64,000 nt of DNA from Mycolicibacterium sp. TUM20985 (GCF_030295745.1 NZ_AP027291.1:5456001-5520000); one strand, 5' to 3'. Positions 7,344-16,237 are shown, numbered from the stretch's first letter. A program made the numbers and translations. The notes: generated by a model from the letters alone, not told the origin.

Positions 7344-8525
7344 TTAGGGCTTGAGGATGATCTTGACGGCGTCGTCCTGCTTCTTCTGGAAGATGTCGTA
7401 CGCGTGCGGAGCGTCGTCGAGCGGGATGACGTGACTGGCGAAGGTGTCAACCCCCAGGGGGTCGTCGTCGGTGAGCAGCGGCATGATGTCGTCGACCCAG
7501 CGCTTGACGTTCGCCTGGCCCATCCTGACCTGGATCTGCTTGTCGAACATGGTCAGCAGGGGAAGCGGGTCCGCCGTGCCCCCGTAGACACCGATGATCG
7601 AGACCGTGCCACCGCGCCGGACGACGTCGATCGCCGAGTACAGCGCGTCGAGACGGTCGACGCCGGCCTTCTCCATCATCGGCTTGGCGATGGCGTCGGG
7701 GAGCAGGGCGGTCACGTCTTGGACGGCCTTGGCCACCGGCGAGCCGTGCGCCTCCATCCCGACTGCGTCGATCACGGAGTCGGTGCCCCGGCCGTCGGTC
7801 ATCGAGCGGATCGCGTCGCCGACCGGGAAGTCGATCTCCCGCAGGTCGACGGTGCGGATTCCGCGCGCGGCGGTACGGGCGAGCCGCTCCGGCACCATGT
7901 CGACGCCGATGACGTCATAACCGAGGTGGTGGGCGATGCGCGCCGCCATGTCGCCGATCGGCCCGAGTCCCAGCACCGTCACCGATCCACCATCCGGAAT
8001 CCCGGCGTACTGGACCGCTTGCCAAGCGGTCGGCAGCACGTCGGACAGATACACGAAGCGCGAGTCCGGCGGGCCGTCGGGCACCTTGATGTGGGTGAAC
8101 TGCGCCTGGGGGACGCGCAGGAGCTCGGCCTGCCCGCCCGGAACCGCGCCGTAGAGCTCCGAGAACCCGAACAAGGCCGCACCCATTCCCTGATCGCGCA
8201 CCTGCGTGGTCTCGCACTGCGTGTAGAGCTGCGCATCGCACATGAAACAGCTGCCGCACGAAATCTGGAACGGGATGACGACGCGGTCACCCACGGAGAG
8301 GTTGGACACGCCCTTTCCCACCTCGCGGACGATGCCCATTGGCTCGTGACCCAGCACGTCGCCCGGTGTCATGAAGGCGCCGAGCACCTCGTAGAGGTGC
8401 AGATCAGACCCACAGATGTTGGTGGACGTGATCTCGACGATGGCGTCGGTCGGCTCCTCGATCTTCGGATCGGGAACCTGCTCGACCCTCACATCGCGCT
8501 TGCCGTGCCAGGTGACTGCCTTCAT
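7344..8525 (-). CDS. Zinc-dependent alcohol dehydrogenase, formaldehyde-dehydrogenase-like
   Basis: A 393-residue medium-chain dehydrogenase. The catalytic zinc site is visible (NICGSDLHLYE and GHEPMG), the structural zinc lobe has four cysteines (CGSCFMC followed by a Cys eight residues on), and the NAD-binding GLGPIGDMAARIA lies near residues 190-202. The extra segment between the Rossmann fold and C-terminus and the overall length match the glutathione-independent FDH-like subgroup. Start chosen at ATG 8525 (MKAVTWHGK), which has GGGAG upstream; a longer frame starts at 8579. First gene of the operon with the MTHFR-like protein and methyltransferase. The true substrate is not shown by the sequence. 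Confidence 0.85.
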   Translation of the reverse strand: MKAVTWHGKRDVRVEQVPDPKIEEPTDAIVEITSTNICGSDLHLYEVLGAFMTPGDVLGHEPMGIVREVGKGVSNLSVGDRVVIPFQISCGSCFMCDAQLYTQCETTQVRDQGMGAALFGFSELYGAVPGGQAELLRVPQAQFTHIKVPDGPPDSRFVYLSDVLPTAWQAVQYAGIPDGGSVTVLGLGPIGDMAARIAHHLGYDVIGVDMVPERLARTAARGIRTVDLREIDFPVGDAIRSMTDGRGTDSVIDAVGMEAHGSPVAKAVQDVTALLPDAIAKPMMEKAGVDRLDALYSAIDVVRRGGTVSIIGVYGGTADPLPLLTMFDKQIQVRMGQANVKRWVDDIMPLLTDDDPLGVDTFASHVIPLDDAPHAYDIFQKKQDDAVKIILKP

Positions 8526-8688
8526 TACCACTCCCGTTTCGTCGTCCGACACTCCCAAGGGGGTGTCCATGACTGCCACGTACCCGTGGTGAGTGAGCCA
8601 AAACGTCGGTGCGGGTGGGCAAAAACGGAATGTAGTGAACTCGGTTGCCTAGTAACGACTTTGACGAACCGCTCCGCCGCGCGGCGGG

Positions 8689-8937
8689 CTACTCGGCGAC
8701 GAGTTTATCGCTGTCGACGAAGACGAGGTCGTCATCGTCGAGCATGACTGCCCAACGGCGTGCCGCGGGGGCAATCTGATGGCCGCCGATTTCGACGGCG
8801 ACGCCGACGAAATTCCCGAAGTCGTCGACCACGACACCGTGGGCCTCACGCTCGGTACCGGGGAACACCCGTACCCGCGCGGTGATCGCGACGCCCTCGG
8901 GCGCGTTCCCATCGCCCGCCTCTGCGACTTCACTCAT
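8689..8937 (-). CDS. Small hypothetical protein
   Basis: An 82-residue acidic protein starting at ATG 8937 behind AGGAC. Alternating hydrophobic strands (VAITARVRVFPG, AHGVVVDDFGN, VGVAVEIGG, WAVMLDDDDLVFVD) suggest a small beta-barrel, perhaps PRC- or KOW-like. It has no signal peptide or membrane segment. I do not recognise the family. It stands alone between the dehydrogenase operon and a 560-base stretch with no gene. Confidence 0.6.
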   Translation of the reverse strand: MSEVAEAGDGNAPEGVAITARVRVFPGTEREAHGVVVDDFGNFVGVAVEIGGHQIAPAARRWAVMLDDDDLVFVDSDKLVAE

Positions 8938-9500
8938 GACCCGTCCTGTCTGCGAAAGTTCGCTCGTCGTTCGCATTCTCGGCCAACCGGGGGCGAGTGA
9001 GGGGCACTTCGGTGGATATTGACCCCAACGCAATCCACCCGGGCATCCCACGGGGTCGATCGTCGGGCCGGGGAACGCGGGCACAGCCGGGGACGGGTGG
9101 ACTCCCGCAGGCGCTGCTGCTCGGCGCCTCGACTACCACCCGCAGGGTCGATACAGGTCATCGACGTCCTCGGCCGACACGTCCAAGGCGACCCGATCGG
9201 CGGGGCCGGTCGATGGCCGGCGTCAGCTCAGGATCGAATCGGGATATGAATCGGACAGTGCGGCAGTGCCATTGGCGGACCGCAAGCTACGCATGATTCG
9301 CTGGCGCCGGAAGGCGACCCGGGGTCCGGGGGCGCCCATCGTTCGGTGCGCCCTTGGAAGCACGATTGCAGAACCGCCAAGGGCTGGAGAGTTCGCATTC
9401 CGGAATACGTTCACTCCGTGGCTGACGCTACACGGTTTCACACCGCCACGAACAGGGGCTTTGGCCCCGATCCTCCAAATACTCTGTTGGCTGGTCACTT
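8938..9500. other. Intergenic stretch without a convincing gene
   Basis: About 560 bases between the small hypothetical gene and the end of the ferredoxin oxidoreductase gene. Several frames stay open for 70-100 codons, but none has family motifs, a good ribosome site or normal codon bias. The part from about 9290 to 9500 looks less G+C-rich than its surroundings. It may be a decayed gene or a long 3' region; I see no repeats, RNA gene or insertion-sequence ends. Confidence 0.5.
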
Positions 9501-12500
9501 TCACCGAGACGTCGACTGCTCGCCGATCCCTAGTTCACCGAGCCGGGCGCGATAGACGTCGACGTTGCGCAATTTGACGTCCTCGTAACCCCGGACCAGA
9601 TCGGGCAGAGCGGCCACCTCGACCGCCCAGTCATAGTTCGTCGGGCCGAGATCCGCCGCCAGCGCCATGACGATGTCGACGTACTCGGCGACCAGGTGGC
9701 GCTCCACCTTGCGCACGTGCGCATACCCGAACGGATCGAAGACGGTTCCGCGCAATCGCTTCCCCTTCGCGAGCACGCGCAAGGCGATGTGTGTTCGCGG
9801 CCCGAGACCGATCTTGCTCTTCCGCCCCAGCGCCTTCAGCATCGGCGGATGCAGTTTGTAGGTCAGGTTCGCACCGTTCGGGGTCTCGGCCCGGACGTGC
9901 TCGACGAACTGCGGATCGGTCAGCAGGCGCGCCACCTCGTATTCGTCCTTGTACGCGGTGAACTTGTAGAGCCCGCGGGCGACCGCCTCGCTGAAGTCGG
10001 TGCGGTCGGACACCGCTCGTTCGACGATCCAGATCGATTGCAGGATCTCGACGTACCGTCGGGCCACCTTCTCGCTCTGAAAGGCGACCAGATTCGCGGC
10101 GCGCCGCGACACCAAGTCGTCGACTTGCCCGGTGAACGTCGTGCCGGCCAGCACGTGCTCCGGAGCCGCCACCGGTGCCCGCGGCCGTTCGGGTGAGGTC
10201 GCATCGCCGAAGCGCGCCGGGTCGGCGATGGCAACGCGGCCCCAGCGGAAGGCGGCCAGGTTGGCGTCGACGGCCACACCGTTCAGCTCGATGGCTTCTT
10301 CGATGCAGGGTGCCGGAATTCGCAGGGCCCCAGTTTGATACGCGGCGCCGATCAGCAGGAGGTTGGCGGAGGAGGTGTAGCCGAACAACGCCTGGGCGGC
10401 CGCCAACGCGTCGAAGGAGTGCACACTGCGGGAGACCTGGCTCAACCGGTTCAGCAGATACGGCGTCTCGGGATACGCGACGGACCTGTCGTACACCATC
10501 TCGCCGGTGGGCGTCTTGCTCGTCGATACGATCGACACCGTCCTGCCGGCATCGCCGTAGCCGAGGTTCTTGCCGTCCGCCGCGGTCAGCAAGTCGAACG
10601 CGACGAAGCAGTCCGCGCTGCCCGGCGTGAGCCGGTTGGCGGGATCCAGCCTGCCCGCGGCGAATCGCAAGTGCGACACCACCGGGCCAGCCTTCTGGCT
10701 GAGCCCGATCTGATCCAGGCACTCGACCTCGAAACCGGCTCGCAGGGCGGCGGTGGCCAGGATCTGGTTGGCCGTCACGATGCCGGTACCGCCGATCCCG
10801 GCGAAGAAGACGTTGTGCGTGGAGGTGATTGGTTCGACCGCAACCTCCGGCAGGGCCGGCGGCTGGGGCGGGATGCGACGGGGCGCCCTGGCCGCCGGTG
10901 AGACGTCCACGGTGACGAAGGACGGGCAGTCTCCCTCGAGACAGCTGTAGTCGGTATTGCACGAACCCTGGTCGATCCGCGTCTTGGAGCCGTACTCGGT
11001 GTCGACCGGCTGCACCGACAGGCAGTTCGACTTCACGCCGCAGTCACCGCAGCCCTCGCAGACGGCCTCGTTGATGACCACCCGGGTGGTGCGCACGGGC
11101 AGGGTGCCGCGCTTGCGTTGCCGCCGGGCATCGGCGGCGCAGTGCTGGTCGTAGATCAACACGGTCACGCCGGGGACGTCGCGCAGGCGCTTCTGCGCCT
11201 CGTCGAGTCGGTCGCGGGGCCAGACGATGACGCCCCTGGCGAGGGTCCGGCGGTCATGTCTGCCTGGTTCGTCGGCGCAGACGATGATCTGCTCGACACC
11301 TTCTGCGGTCAGCTTGTGCGTCAGCTTCGCGACGGTGAGCCCACCCTCGGCGTTCTGGGCGCCGGTCATGGCGACGACCTCGTTGAACAGCAGCTTGAAG
11401 GTGATGTCGACCCCCGCGGCGACGCAGGCCTGCACCGCGAGTTGGCCCGAGTGGAAGAACGTGCCGTCACCCATGTTCTGGAAGAGGTGACCGACGTCGG
11501 TGAACGGCGCCTGCCCGATCCACTGACTGCCCTCGCCGCCCATCTGGGTCAGCCCGACGACGGCGCTGTCGGCGCGCTGCGACATCGTCACCATCGTGTG
11601 GCAGCCGATGCCGCCCCCGGCCAGCGATCCATCGGGGACGGCCGTCGACCGATTGTGCGGGCAGCCGCTGCAGAAGTACGCCGCCCTGCTCGCCGGAAGC
11701 ACGTCGAGCGTCAGGGCCGACGGCGGGGTGGGCTTCAACTCGAGCCGGTGCGTGAGGATGCGGCGCAGCGGCGTCAGCAGACGGCCGGCAGTGAGTTCAC
11801 CGCCCGCGGGGATCAGCGGCCGTCCTTCGGCGTCCATCTTGCCGAGGATGCGTGGCGCACCCGTCCGGCCGTACAGGATGTCGCGCATCTGCGACTCCAC
11901 GAACGCCGTCTTGTCCTCCACGACCAGCACGTCGTCGAGTCCCTCGGCGAAGGACCGCACCGTGTCCGGCCCCAGTGGGGTGGGCATGCCGATGCGGAGC
12001 AGCCGGACGCCGGCGCGGTGCAGCGCGGCGTCGTCGGCGCCGAGATCGCTGAGGGCCTGGCGCACCGCGTCGTAGGTCGGCCCCGTCGCGGCGATACCCA
12101 TCGTCGCATCGGGCGGATCGAGTTCGACGGCATCGAGACCGTTGACCGACCCGTAGGCGCGGACCACCTCCGCGCGGGGCCCGAAGAGGTCCTCCTCGGC
12201 GGCGAGGCTGGCGGCGGGGGCGGCCATCGGTCGCTGCCGGTAGACGAAAGGTCTTCCCTCCCAATGCACCTCGGGAACGATGATGTCGACGTCGGCCACG
12301 CTACTGTCGACCGACCACGCGCCGTCGGCCACGTCGGCGACGATCTTGAGCGCGACGACGCAGCCCGAGGCACGCGACATCGCCACGCCGTGCATGGCCA
12401 TCGCGACGATCTCGCGGGCATTGCGCGGAAAGAGCACCGGGATCCCCAGCGCGGCCAACGACCGTTCGCTGACGGCCGGGACGGTCGAGGACTTGGACCC

Positions 12501-12980
12501 CGGGTCATCACCCACCAGCAGCAGCACCCCGCCACGCGGATTGACGCCGTACATGTTCGCGTGCCGCAGCGCGTCGGTCGCCCTGTCCAGCCCCGGCCCC
12601 TTGCCGTACCAGACGCCCACCACTCCGTCGTGAGTCGGCGTCCCGGCAGGGAGCTCGGCCTGACTGCCCCACACCGAGGTCGCCGCCAGCTCCTCGTTGA
12701 AACCCGGGACGAAGGTGATGTCGTGGGCCTGCAACACGTCGGGCATGTCGGCCAACATCCGGTCCACGCCACCGAGGGGGCTGCCCTGATACCCGGAGAT
12801 GAACGTGGCCACCCGCGCGCCTGCGCGGGCATCTCGCTCGTGTTGTTCGACCAGCGCCCTCGCAATGGCCTGCACACCGGTGAGCAGTACGGGACCCGAT
12901 CCCGGCCGGTACCGGTCGCCCAGCGCATAGGGCAACCGGTCCGGTCTACGAACGTCGAGCTCCGTCAGGGGACTCACCAC
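9501..12980 (-). CDS. Indolepyruvate ferredoxin oxidoreductase, fused alpha/gamma subunits
   Basis: A 1159-residue enzyme of the 2-oxoacid:ferredoxin oxidoreductase family in the fused IorA/IorB form. It oxidatively decarboxylates aryl or branched 2-oxoacids to acyl-CoA with thiamine diphosphate and reduces ferredoxin. The N-terminal TPP domain (GYQGSPLGG near residue 63), the C-S-G-C-P-H-N segment, the central TPP-Mg region (GMGGEGSQWIG-like) and a ferredoxin-like cluster motif starting at C641 (CEGCGDCG) are visible, followed by the gamma domain (FAGIGGTGIVTANQ). GTG at 12980 is the start; a GTG one codon later is possible. Divergent from an Lrp/AsnC gene, its likely regulator. Unusual for an aerobe, but known in several actinobacteria. 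Confidence 0.88.
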   Translation of the reverse strand: MVSPLTELDVRRPDRLPYALGDRYRPGSGPVLLTGVQAIARALVEQHERDARAGARVATFISGYQGSPLGGVDRMLADMPDVLQAHDITFVPGFNEELAATSVWGSQAELPAGTPTHDGVVGVWYGKGPGLDRATDALRHANMYGVNPRGGVLLLVGDDPGSKSSTVPAVSERSLAALGIPVLFPRNAREIVAMAMHGVAMSRASGCVVALKIVADVADGAWSVDSSVADVDIIVPEVHWEGRPFVYRQRPMAAPAASLAAEEDLFGPRAEVVRAYGSVNGLDAVELDPPDATMGIAATGPTYDAVRQALSDLGADDAALHRAGVRLLRIGMPTPLGPDTVRSFAEGLDDVLVVEDKTAFVESQMRDILYGRTGAPRILGKMDAEGRPLIPAGGELTAGRLLTPLRRILTHRLELKPTPPSALTLDVLPASRAAYFCSGCPHNRSTAVPDGSLAGGGIGCHTMVTMSQRADSAVVGLTQMGGEGSQWIGQAPFTDVGHLFQNMGDGTFFHSGQLAVQACVAAGVDITFKLLFNEVVAMTGAQNAEGGLTVAKLTHKLTAEGVEQIIVCADEPGRHDRRTLARGVIVWPRDRLDEAQKRLRDVPGVTVLIYDQHCAADARRQRKRGTLPVRTTRVVINEAVCEGCGDCGVKSNCLSVQPVDTEYGSKTRIDQGSCNTDYSCLEGDCPSFVTVDVSPAARAPRRIPPQPPALPEVAVEPITSTHNVFFAGIGGTGIVTANQILATAALRAGFEVECLDQIGLSQKAGPVVSHLRFAAGRLDPANRLTPGSADCFVAFDLLTAADGKNLGYGDAGRTVSIVSTSKTPTGEMVYDRSVAYPETPYLLNRLSQVSRSVHSFDALAAAQALFGYTSSANLLLIGAAYQTGALRIPAPCIEEAIELNGVAVDANLAAFRWGRVAIADPARFGDATSPERPRAPVAAPEHVLAGTTFTGQVDDLVSRRAANLVAFQSEKVARRYVEILQSIWIVERAVSDRTDFSEAVARGLYKFTAYKDEYEVARLLTDPQFVEHVRAETPNGANLTYKLHPPMLKALGRKSKIGLGPRTHIALRVLAKGKRLRGTVFDPFGYAHVRKVERHLVAEYVDIVMALAADLGPTNYDWAVEVAALPDLVRGYEDVKLRNVDVYRARLGELGIGEQSTSR

Positions 12981-13107
12981 CTCGATCTACGAATGCGCGT
13001 AATGCTCCCTCCAGGGAAGCATCGGGACGCAGATCGAGCAAGCAACGGTAGTTGTGTTGAGCAAGTCGCGCAGTTTCGCCGGGGTGTGACGTGCGATACT
13101 GGGCGAC
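12981..13107. promoter_or_regulatory. Divergent promoter region with candidate Lrp-type sites
   Basis: This 127-base gap separates the oxidoreductase and Lrp/AsnC genes. It contains a near-perfect inverted repeat at 13002-13022 (ATGCTCCCT ... AGGGAAGCAT, one base short of symmetry) and two direct GAGCAAG copies near 13036 and 13058. Lrp-family proteins usually bind several sites in such gaps; assignment here is inference. Confidence 0.35.
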
Positions 13108-13587
13108 ATGACGAGGCTCGACCGCACTGACGCGCGACTCCTTCTCGCGATGTGCGACGCACCGCGCGCGACCGGGGTGCAGTTGGCTGCCACTCTCGGT
13201 CTCGCGCGAAACACCGTGCAGGCTCGACTGTCGCGGTGGGACCAGGAGAAGGTCCTGGCACCCATCGACCGATGCGTGTCACCGCGTGATCTCGGCTATC
13301 CCCTGAAGGCGTTCATCACCGCGGTGGTCGACCAGCACCGCCTCGAGGAAGTCATCGGCGCACTGGCGACGATCGCCCAGATCACGCAGGTGACCGGGCT
13401 CTCGGGGGCAGCCGACCTGATGATCGGTGTCGTCGCCACCGATGCCGATGACCTGTACCGCATCGCCGGACTGGTTCTCGCGGTGCCCGGAGTGGAACGC
13501 ACGACGATGTCGGTGGCGATGCACGAGGTGGTCGCCTACCGGACTCGGCCCCTGCTCGAAGAACTGGCGCGGTCGCCTCGAGCGTGA
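13108..13587 (+). CDS. Lrp/AsnC family transcriptional regulator
   Basis: A 159-residue regulator with an N-terminal winged helix (LDRTDARLLLAMCDAPRA then LAATLGLARNTVQARLSRW, residues 4-44) and a C-terminal RAM/ligand-binding domain (ITQVTGLSGAADLMIGVVA, about residues 90-110). Members sense amino acids or 2-oxoacids and form octamers. Its position divergent from the 2-oxoacid ferredoxin oxidoreductase strongly suggests that it controls that gene in response to the substrate or its parent amino acid. The ATG is at 13108. Its stop directly abuts the stop of the next, convergent gene. Confidence 0.88.
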   Translation: MTRLDRTDARLLLAMCDAPRATGVQLAATLGLARNTVQARLSRWDQEKVLAPIDRCVSPRDLGYPLKAFITAVVDQHRLEEVIGALATIAQITQVTGLSGAADLMIGVVATDADDLYRIAGLVLAVPGVERTTMSVAMHEVVAYRTRPLLEELARSPRA

Positions 13588-13959
13588 CTAGCCCGCGGCC
13601 AAGCGCTCGATGCGCTTGAGTGCTACGGCGCAGACGGTCAGATAGACCGGCGCCCAGATCGGTACGCCGAACGACACGCGGCACCCGCCGGGCAACGGTG
13701 TCACCGAGTGGCGGGTCGCAGGAACCCCGGCGACCTTCCACGCCCACGCCCGCCCGTCGTCGAACTCGGTGATCTCGAACGGCAACGCCACCCCGATCGG
13801 GGTCCACACCTTGCCGCGCGATCCGAGCCGCAACGGACCGGGGTCGACCAGCTCGGCACCGCTGACCGTCGGACCCCACTGCGGCCACGCCGCCAGGTCG
13901 GTCAAGACGCCCCAGGCCGCCGAGGCGTCGACGGCCATGGTGCGCGCGGTCGTCAGCAT
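13588..13959 (-). CDS. SRPBCC-fold (polyketide cyclase/START-like) protein
   Basis: About 123 residues with the N-terminal helix-strand pattern of mycobacterial SRPBCC proteins (VDASAAWGVLTDLAAWPQWGPTV, then a V-W-T-P-I-G strand and W-K-V-A-G-V-P). The fold binds a hydrophobic ligand in a cavity; the ligand is unknown. The hydrophobic C-terminus (APVYLTVCAVALKRIERL) is the closing helix. ATG at 13959 is chosen because it begins just before the first strand; a start at 14013 would add 18 residues. Ribosome site weak. Confidence 0.7.
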   Translation of the reverse strand: MLTTARTMAVDASAAWGVLTDLAAWPQWGPTVSGAELVDPGPLRLGSRGKVWTPIGVALPFEITEFDDGRAWAWKVAGVPATRHSVTPLPGGCRVSFGVPIWAPVYLTVCAVALKRIERLAAG

Positions 13960-14031
13960 CCGTCGCCGTTCGGGGTCATGGCTGTCCAGTATCCCCGGGC
14001 GCCCGTCGACCAAACCCGTGGACCGAACTCG

Positions 14032-14277
14032 TCAGCCGTACCGCTGCTCCGGGCACAGCTGGCAGACACCCGCGTCGTGCCGTTCGTCCAGGTACCGGCT
14101 GACCCACTCCGAAGACACGAACTCGCCGAACCGTCGCGGATTGTCGATCACGTGACTTTCCCGGTGCCCTACTCCATCCCGGCTGGTCATGACCACCGAG
14201 CCCACGAAGATGTTTCCCACGAACGTGAGGCGCCGGGTGCCGCCGTCGCAGCCCGTCGTCTCCACGTGATAGCGCAC
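14032..14277 (-). CDS. Small hypothetical protein
   Basis: An 81-residue protein read from GTG 14277 with GAGGCGGG upstream. The sequence (VRYHVETTGCDGGTRRLTFVG, then GSVVMTSRDGVGHRESHVI) looks like a small beta sheet followed by a helix with FVSSEWVSRYLDE. It has three cysteines, two of them near the C-terminus as CxxC. I know no function. It is divergent from the TetR gene and so shares its promoter region; regulation by that TetR protein is possible. Confidence 0.6.
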   Translation of the reverse strand: MRYHVETTGCDGGTRRLTFVGNIFVGSVVMTSRDGVGHRESHVIDNPRRFGEFVSSEWVSRYLDERHDAGVCQLCPEQRYG

Positions 14278-14396
14278 CTGTCCCGCCTCACCCGCCGTCC
14301 GTTCGATGTGACCGCATGTCGAATCATCCGACCCAGGCAATCGTCTTCCCCTCGTCACATCCCCTTGCCACTAGAATTGGCGATCCTCGGGTGGTC

Positions 14397-14411
14397 GTCA
14401 ACAGTGTTGAC
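14397..14411. promoter_or_regulatory. Palindromic candidate TetR operator
   Basis: GTCAAC at 14397-14402 and GTTGAC at 14406-14411 form a perfect inverted repeat around a three-base centre, ending 18 bases before the TetR start and just before its Shine-Dalgarno. Position and symmetry fit autorepression by the downstream regulator. Confidence 0.55.
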
Positions 14412-14429
14412 TTAAGGAGTGATTTACGC

Positions 14430-15128
14430 GTGACCGAACCTCCGAGACAGCAGGCGACGGGACGCCGACGGCGACGCACCCGAACCGGTACCGACCTCTC
14501 GCAGGAGGTCTACGTCGACGCGGCGGTCAACCTGATCGAGCGTCGGGGCGCCGCCGTGCTCAGCGCGCGAACCCTTGGCGCAGCCGTGGGCGCCCACCCG
14601 TCGGCGCTCTACCGGTACTTCGCCGGAGTCGACGACGTGTTGCGCGCAGTCGCGGACCGGATGATCGGCATCGGCTTGCAGCGATGGTCCCCCGCCGAGG
14701 ATTGGCTATCGTCGCTGGCCAACCTCGCCCGTGCTCTCCACGGTGTCTACGTCTACGACTTCCCGCGCGCCGGCTATGCCTTGGCGAATCGAACCACCGG
14801 TCTGCCCAACGAGATTCGTGCCGTGGAGCTCACGCTCGGGTTACTGGCCGACGGCGGTTTCGACAACGCGGCCGCCACGAAGTGCTTCGTGGTGATGTCC
14901 GACTTCCTGCTCGGTCAGGCGATGCTCGGGAGCGCCGTCGTCACGCTGCCGTCCGAGATCCGGGACGCCGACGACGGATCCTGGGTGGACTTGACGAAGC
15001 GACTGCCCGCCACCACCCCCCATACCGAGGCCGCGGCCCCGCACCTGCGCTCGATGATGGTGCAATCGTCGTTCGAGGCGTCGCTCCAAATGATGCTCAG
15101 GGGCCTGGCCGCGTCGCCGCGCACCTGA
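14430..15128 (+). CDS. TetR family transcriptional regulator
   Basis: A 232-residue regulator. After a basic N-terminal tail (GRRRRRTRTG), residues 22-70 form the TetR DNA-binding domain (YVDAAVNLIERRG, then LGAAVGAHPSALYRYFAG). The C-terminal ligand-binding part resembles the TetR_C family with FDNAAATKCFVVMSDFLLGQA. GTG at 14430 is preceded by AAGGAG at 14414-14419; the frame extends upstream but without a ribosome site. A palindrome lies just upstream. The ligand and targets are unknown; the divergent small gene and the adjacent esterase are the nearest candidates. Confidence 0.85.
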   Translation: MTEPPRQQATGRRRRRTRTGTDLSQEVYVDAAVNLIERRGAAVLSARTLGAAVGAHPSALYRYFAGVDDVLRAVADRMIGIGLQRWSPAEDWLSSLANLARALHGVYVYDFPRAGYALANRTTGLPNEIRAVELTLGLLADGGFDNAAATKCFVVMSDFLLGQAMLGSAVVTLPSEIRDADDGSWVDLTKRLPATTPHTEAAAPHLRSMMVQSSFEASLQMMLRGLAASPRT

Positions 15129-15132
15129 GCGG

Positions 15133-16233
15133 TCACACCGCGGTGGCGGCCCGTCGGTCGGCGTGGCGGTCTCGCACCTCGGCCAGGAACCGCGAGACCT
15201 CGACCGCGCAACGCCGCGCATGCGACGAATCCACGAGGTCGAACGCATGTCCGGCGCGGGGTATCTCGCAGTACGTCACCGAATTGTGCGAGACGGCGCT
15301 CAGTGCGTCGTGGAACTGCCGCGCTTCGTCGACCGGGATGATCGCGTCATTCGCGCCGTGCATCAAGAAGAACGGCGGTGCCTCTGGGTGGATTCGTGCC
15401 ATCGGAGATGCCGCGGCGAAGATCTCCGGGTGACGGGACTGGCTGCGCCGCACCACGACCCGTTCCAGGAAGCCCTGAAAGTTGCGGCGGCTCGGCGTCG
15501 AGCGGTCCTGCCAGTCGTAGCGTCCGTAGATTCCGACGACCGCGTCCACCGACGTATCGGCATCCTCGGCGAGCTCCCCGCGGAACTCGGGGTCACCGGG
15601 GGTGAGACCGGCTAGTGCCGCGAGGTGTCCACCGGCGGAACAGCCTGCGATGGAGACGAATTCGCGATCCCCGCCGTACTGGTCGATGTTCGCTCGCGTC
15701 CACGCGATCGCAGCGTTGACGTCGGCGATGTGTCGTGGCCAGCGGTTCACCGGGGACACCCGGTAGTCCATCGTCACGCATACCCAGCCCTGTTCGACCA
15801 GATAAGACAACAGCGTATGTCCCTGCAGCACACGCGTGCCCTGCACCCAGGCGCCGCCCGGCACGAACAGCAGCACCGGCGCGTCGGGTGCCAAGTCGGG
15901 CCGCCGCCAGACGTCGAGCAGCTGTGCTGGGTGAGTGCCGTATTGAATCACGCTGCGGTACAAACACTTCCGACGTTGACCACGGGCCCGCAGGTAAGGC
16001 GGGACGCGACCGACAGTGGCATCCGCCTGCGGAAGCTCCGCGTCCAGTGCGGCGCGCCGGTCGATCGCGGCACGCACCGCCGCGGGTGCGTAGTGACCGC
16101 CCCACAGCGCCAACGCAGTCAGCCCGGCGAACGGTTCGAGGTGCTTGCCCACGACGGGCAGGGCCGAATACATCCTGGTGGAGGCCAGGAGGAGGTCGAC
16201 GGGATGAAGTCGCGCGATCAGACTTCGCGACAC
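15133..16233 (-). CDS. Alpha/beta-hydrolase esterase (Lip family-like)
   Basis: A 366-residue hydrolase of the hormone-sensitive-lipase/carboxylesterase group. A G-G-A-W oxyanion motif (FVPGGAWVQG) precedes the nucleophile S199 in GCSAGG, with D296 in GANDA and H329 in RAGHAFD completing the triad. The N-terminal part is hydrophobic and may associate with the membrane. Similar to mycobacterial LipC/LipQ-type esterases; substrate unknown. GTG at 16233 has GAAGGGG at good distance; upstream extension of the frame overlaps a different small gene. It lies four bases after that small zinc-ribbon gene on the same strand and is convergent with TetR. Confidence 0.82.
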   Translation of the reverse strand: MSRSLIARLHPVDLLLASTRMYSALPVVGKHLEPFAGLTALALWGGHYAPAAVRAAIDRRAALDAELPQADATVGRVPPYLRARGQRRKCLYRSVIQYGTHPAQLLDVWRRPDLAPDAPVLLFVPGGAWVQGTRVLQGHTLLSYLVEQGWVCVTMDYRVSPVNRWPRHIADVNAAIAWTRANIDQYGGDREFVSIAGCSAGGHLAALAGLTPGDPEFRGELAEDADTSVDAVVGIYGRYDWQDRSTPSRRNFQGFLERVVVRRSQSRHPEIFAAASPMARIHPEAPPFFLMHGANDAIIPVDEARQFHDALSAVSHNSVTYCEIPRAGHAFDLVDSSHARRCAVEVSRFLAEVRDRHADRRAATAV

Positions 16234-16237
16234 CGCT

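Noticed and set aside
11118..13130. A 670-codon plus-strand frame opposite the ferredoxin oxidoreductase
   Set aside because: Shadow of the real 1159-residue gene; composition is His/Arg/Gly-rich with no motifs.
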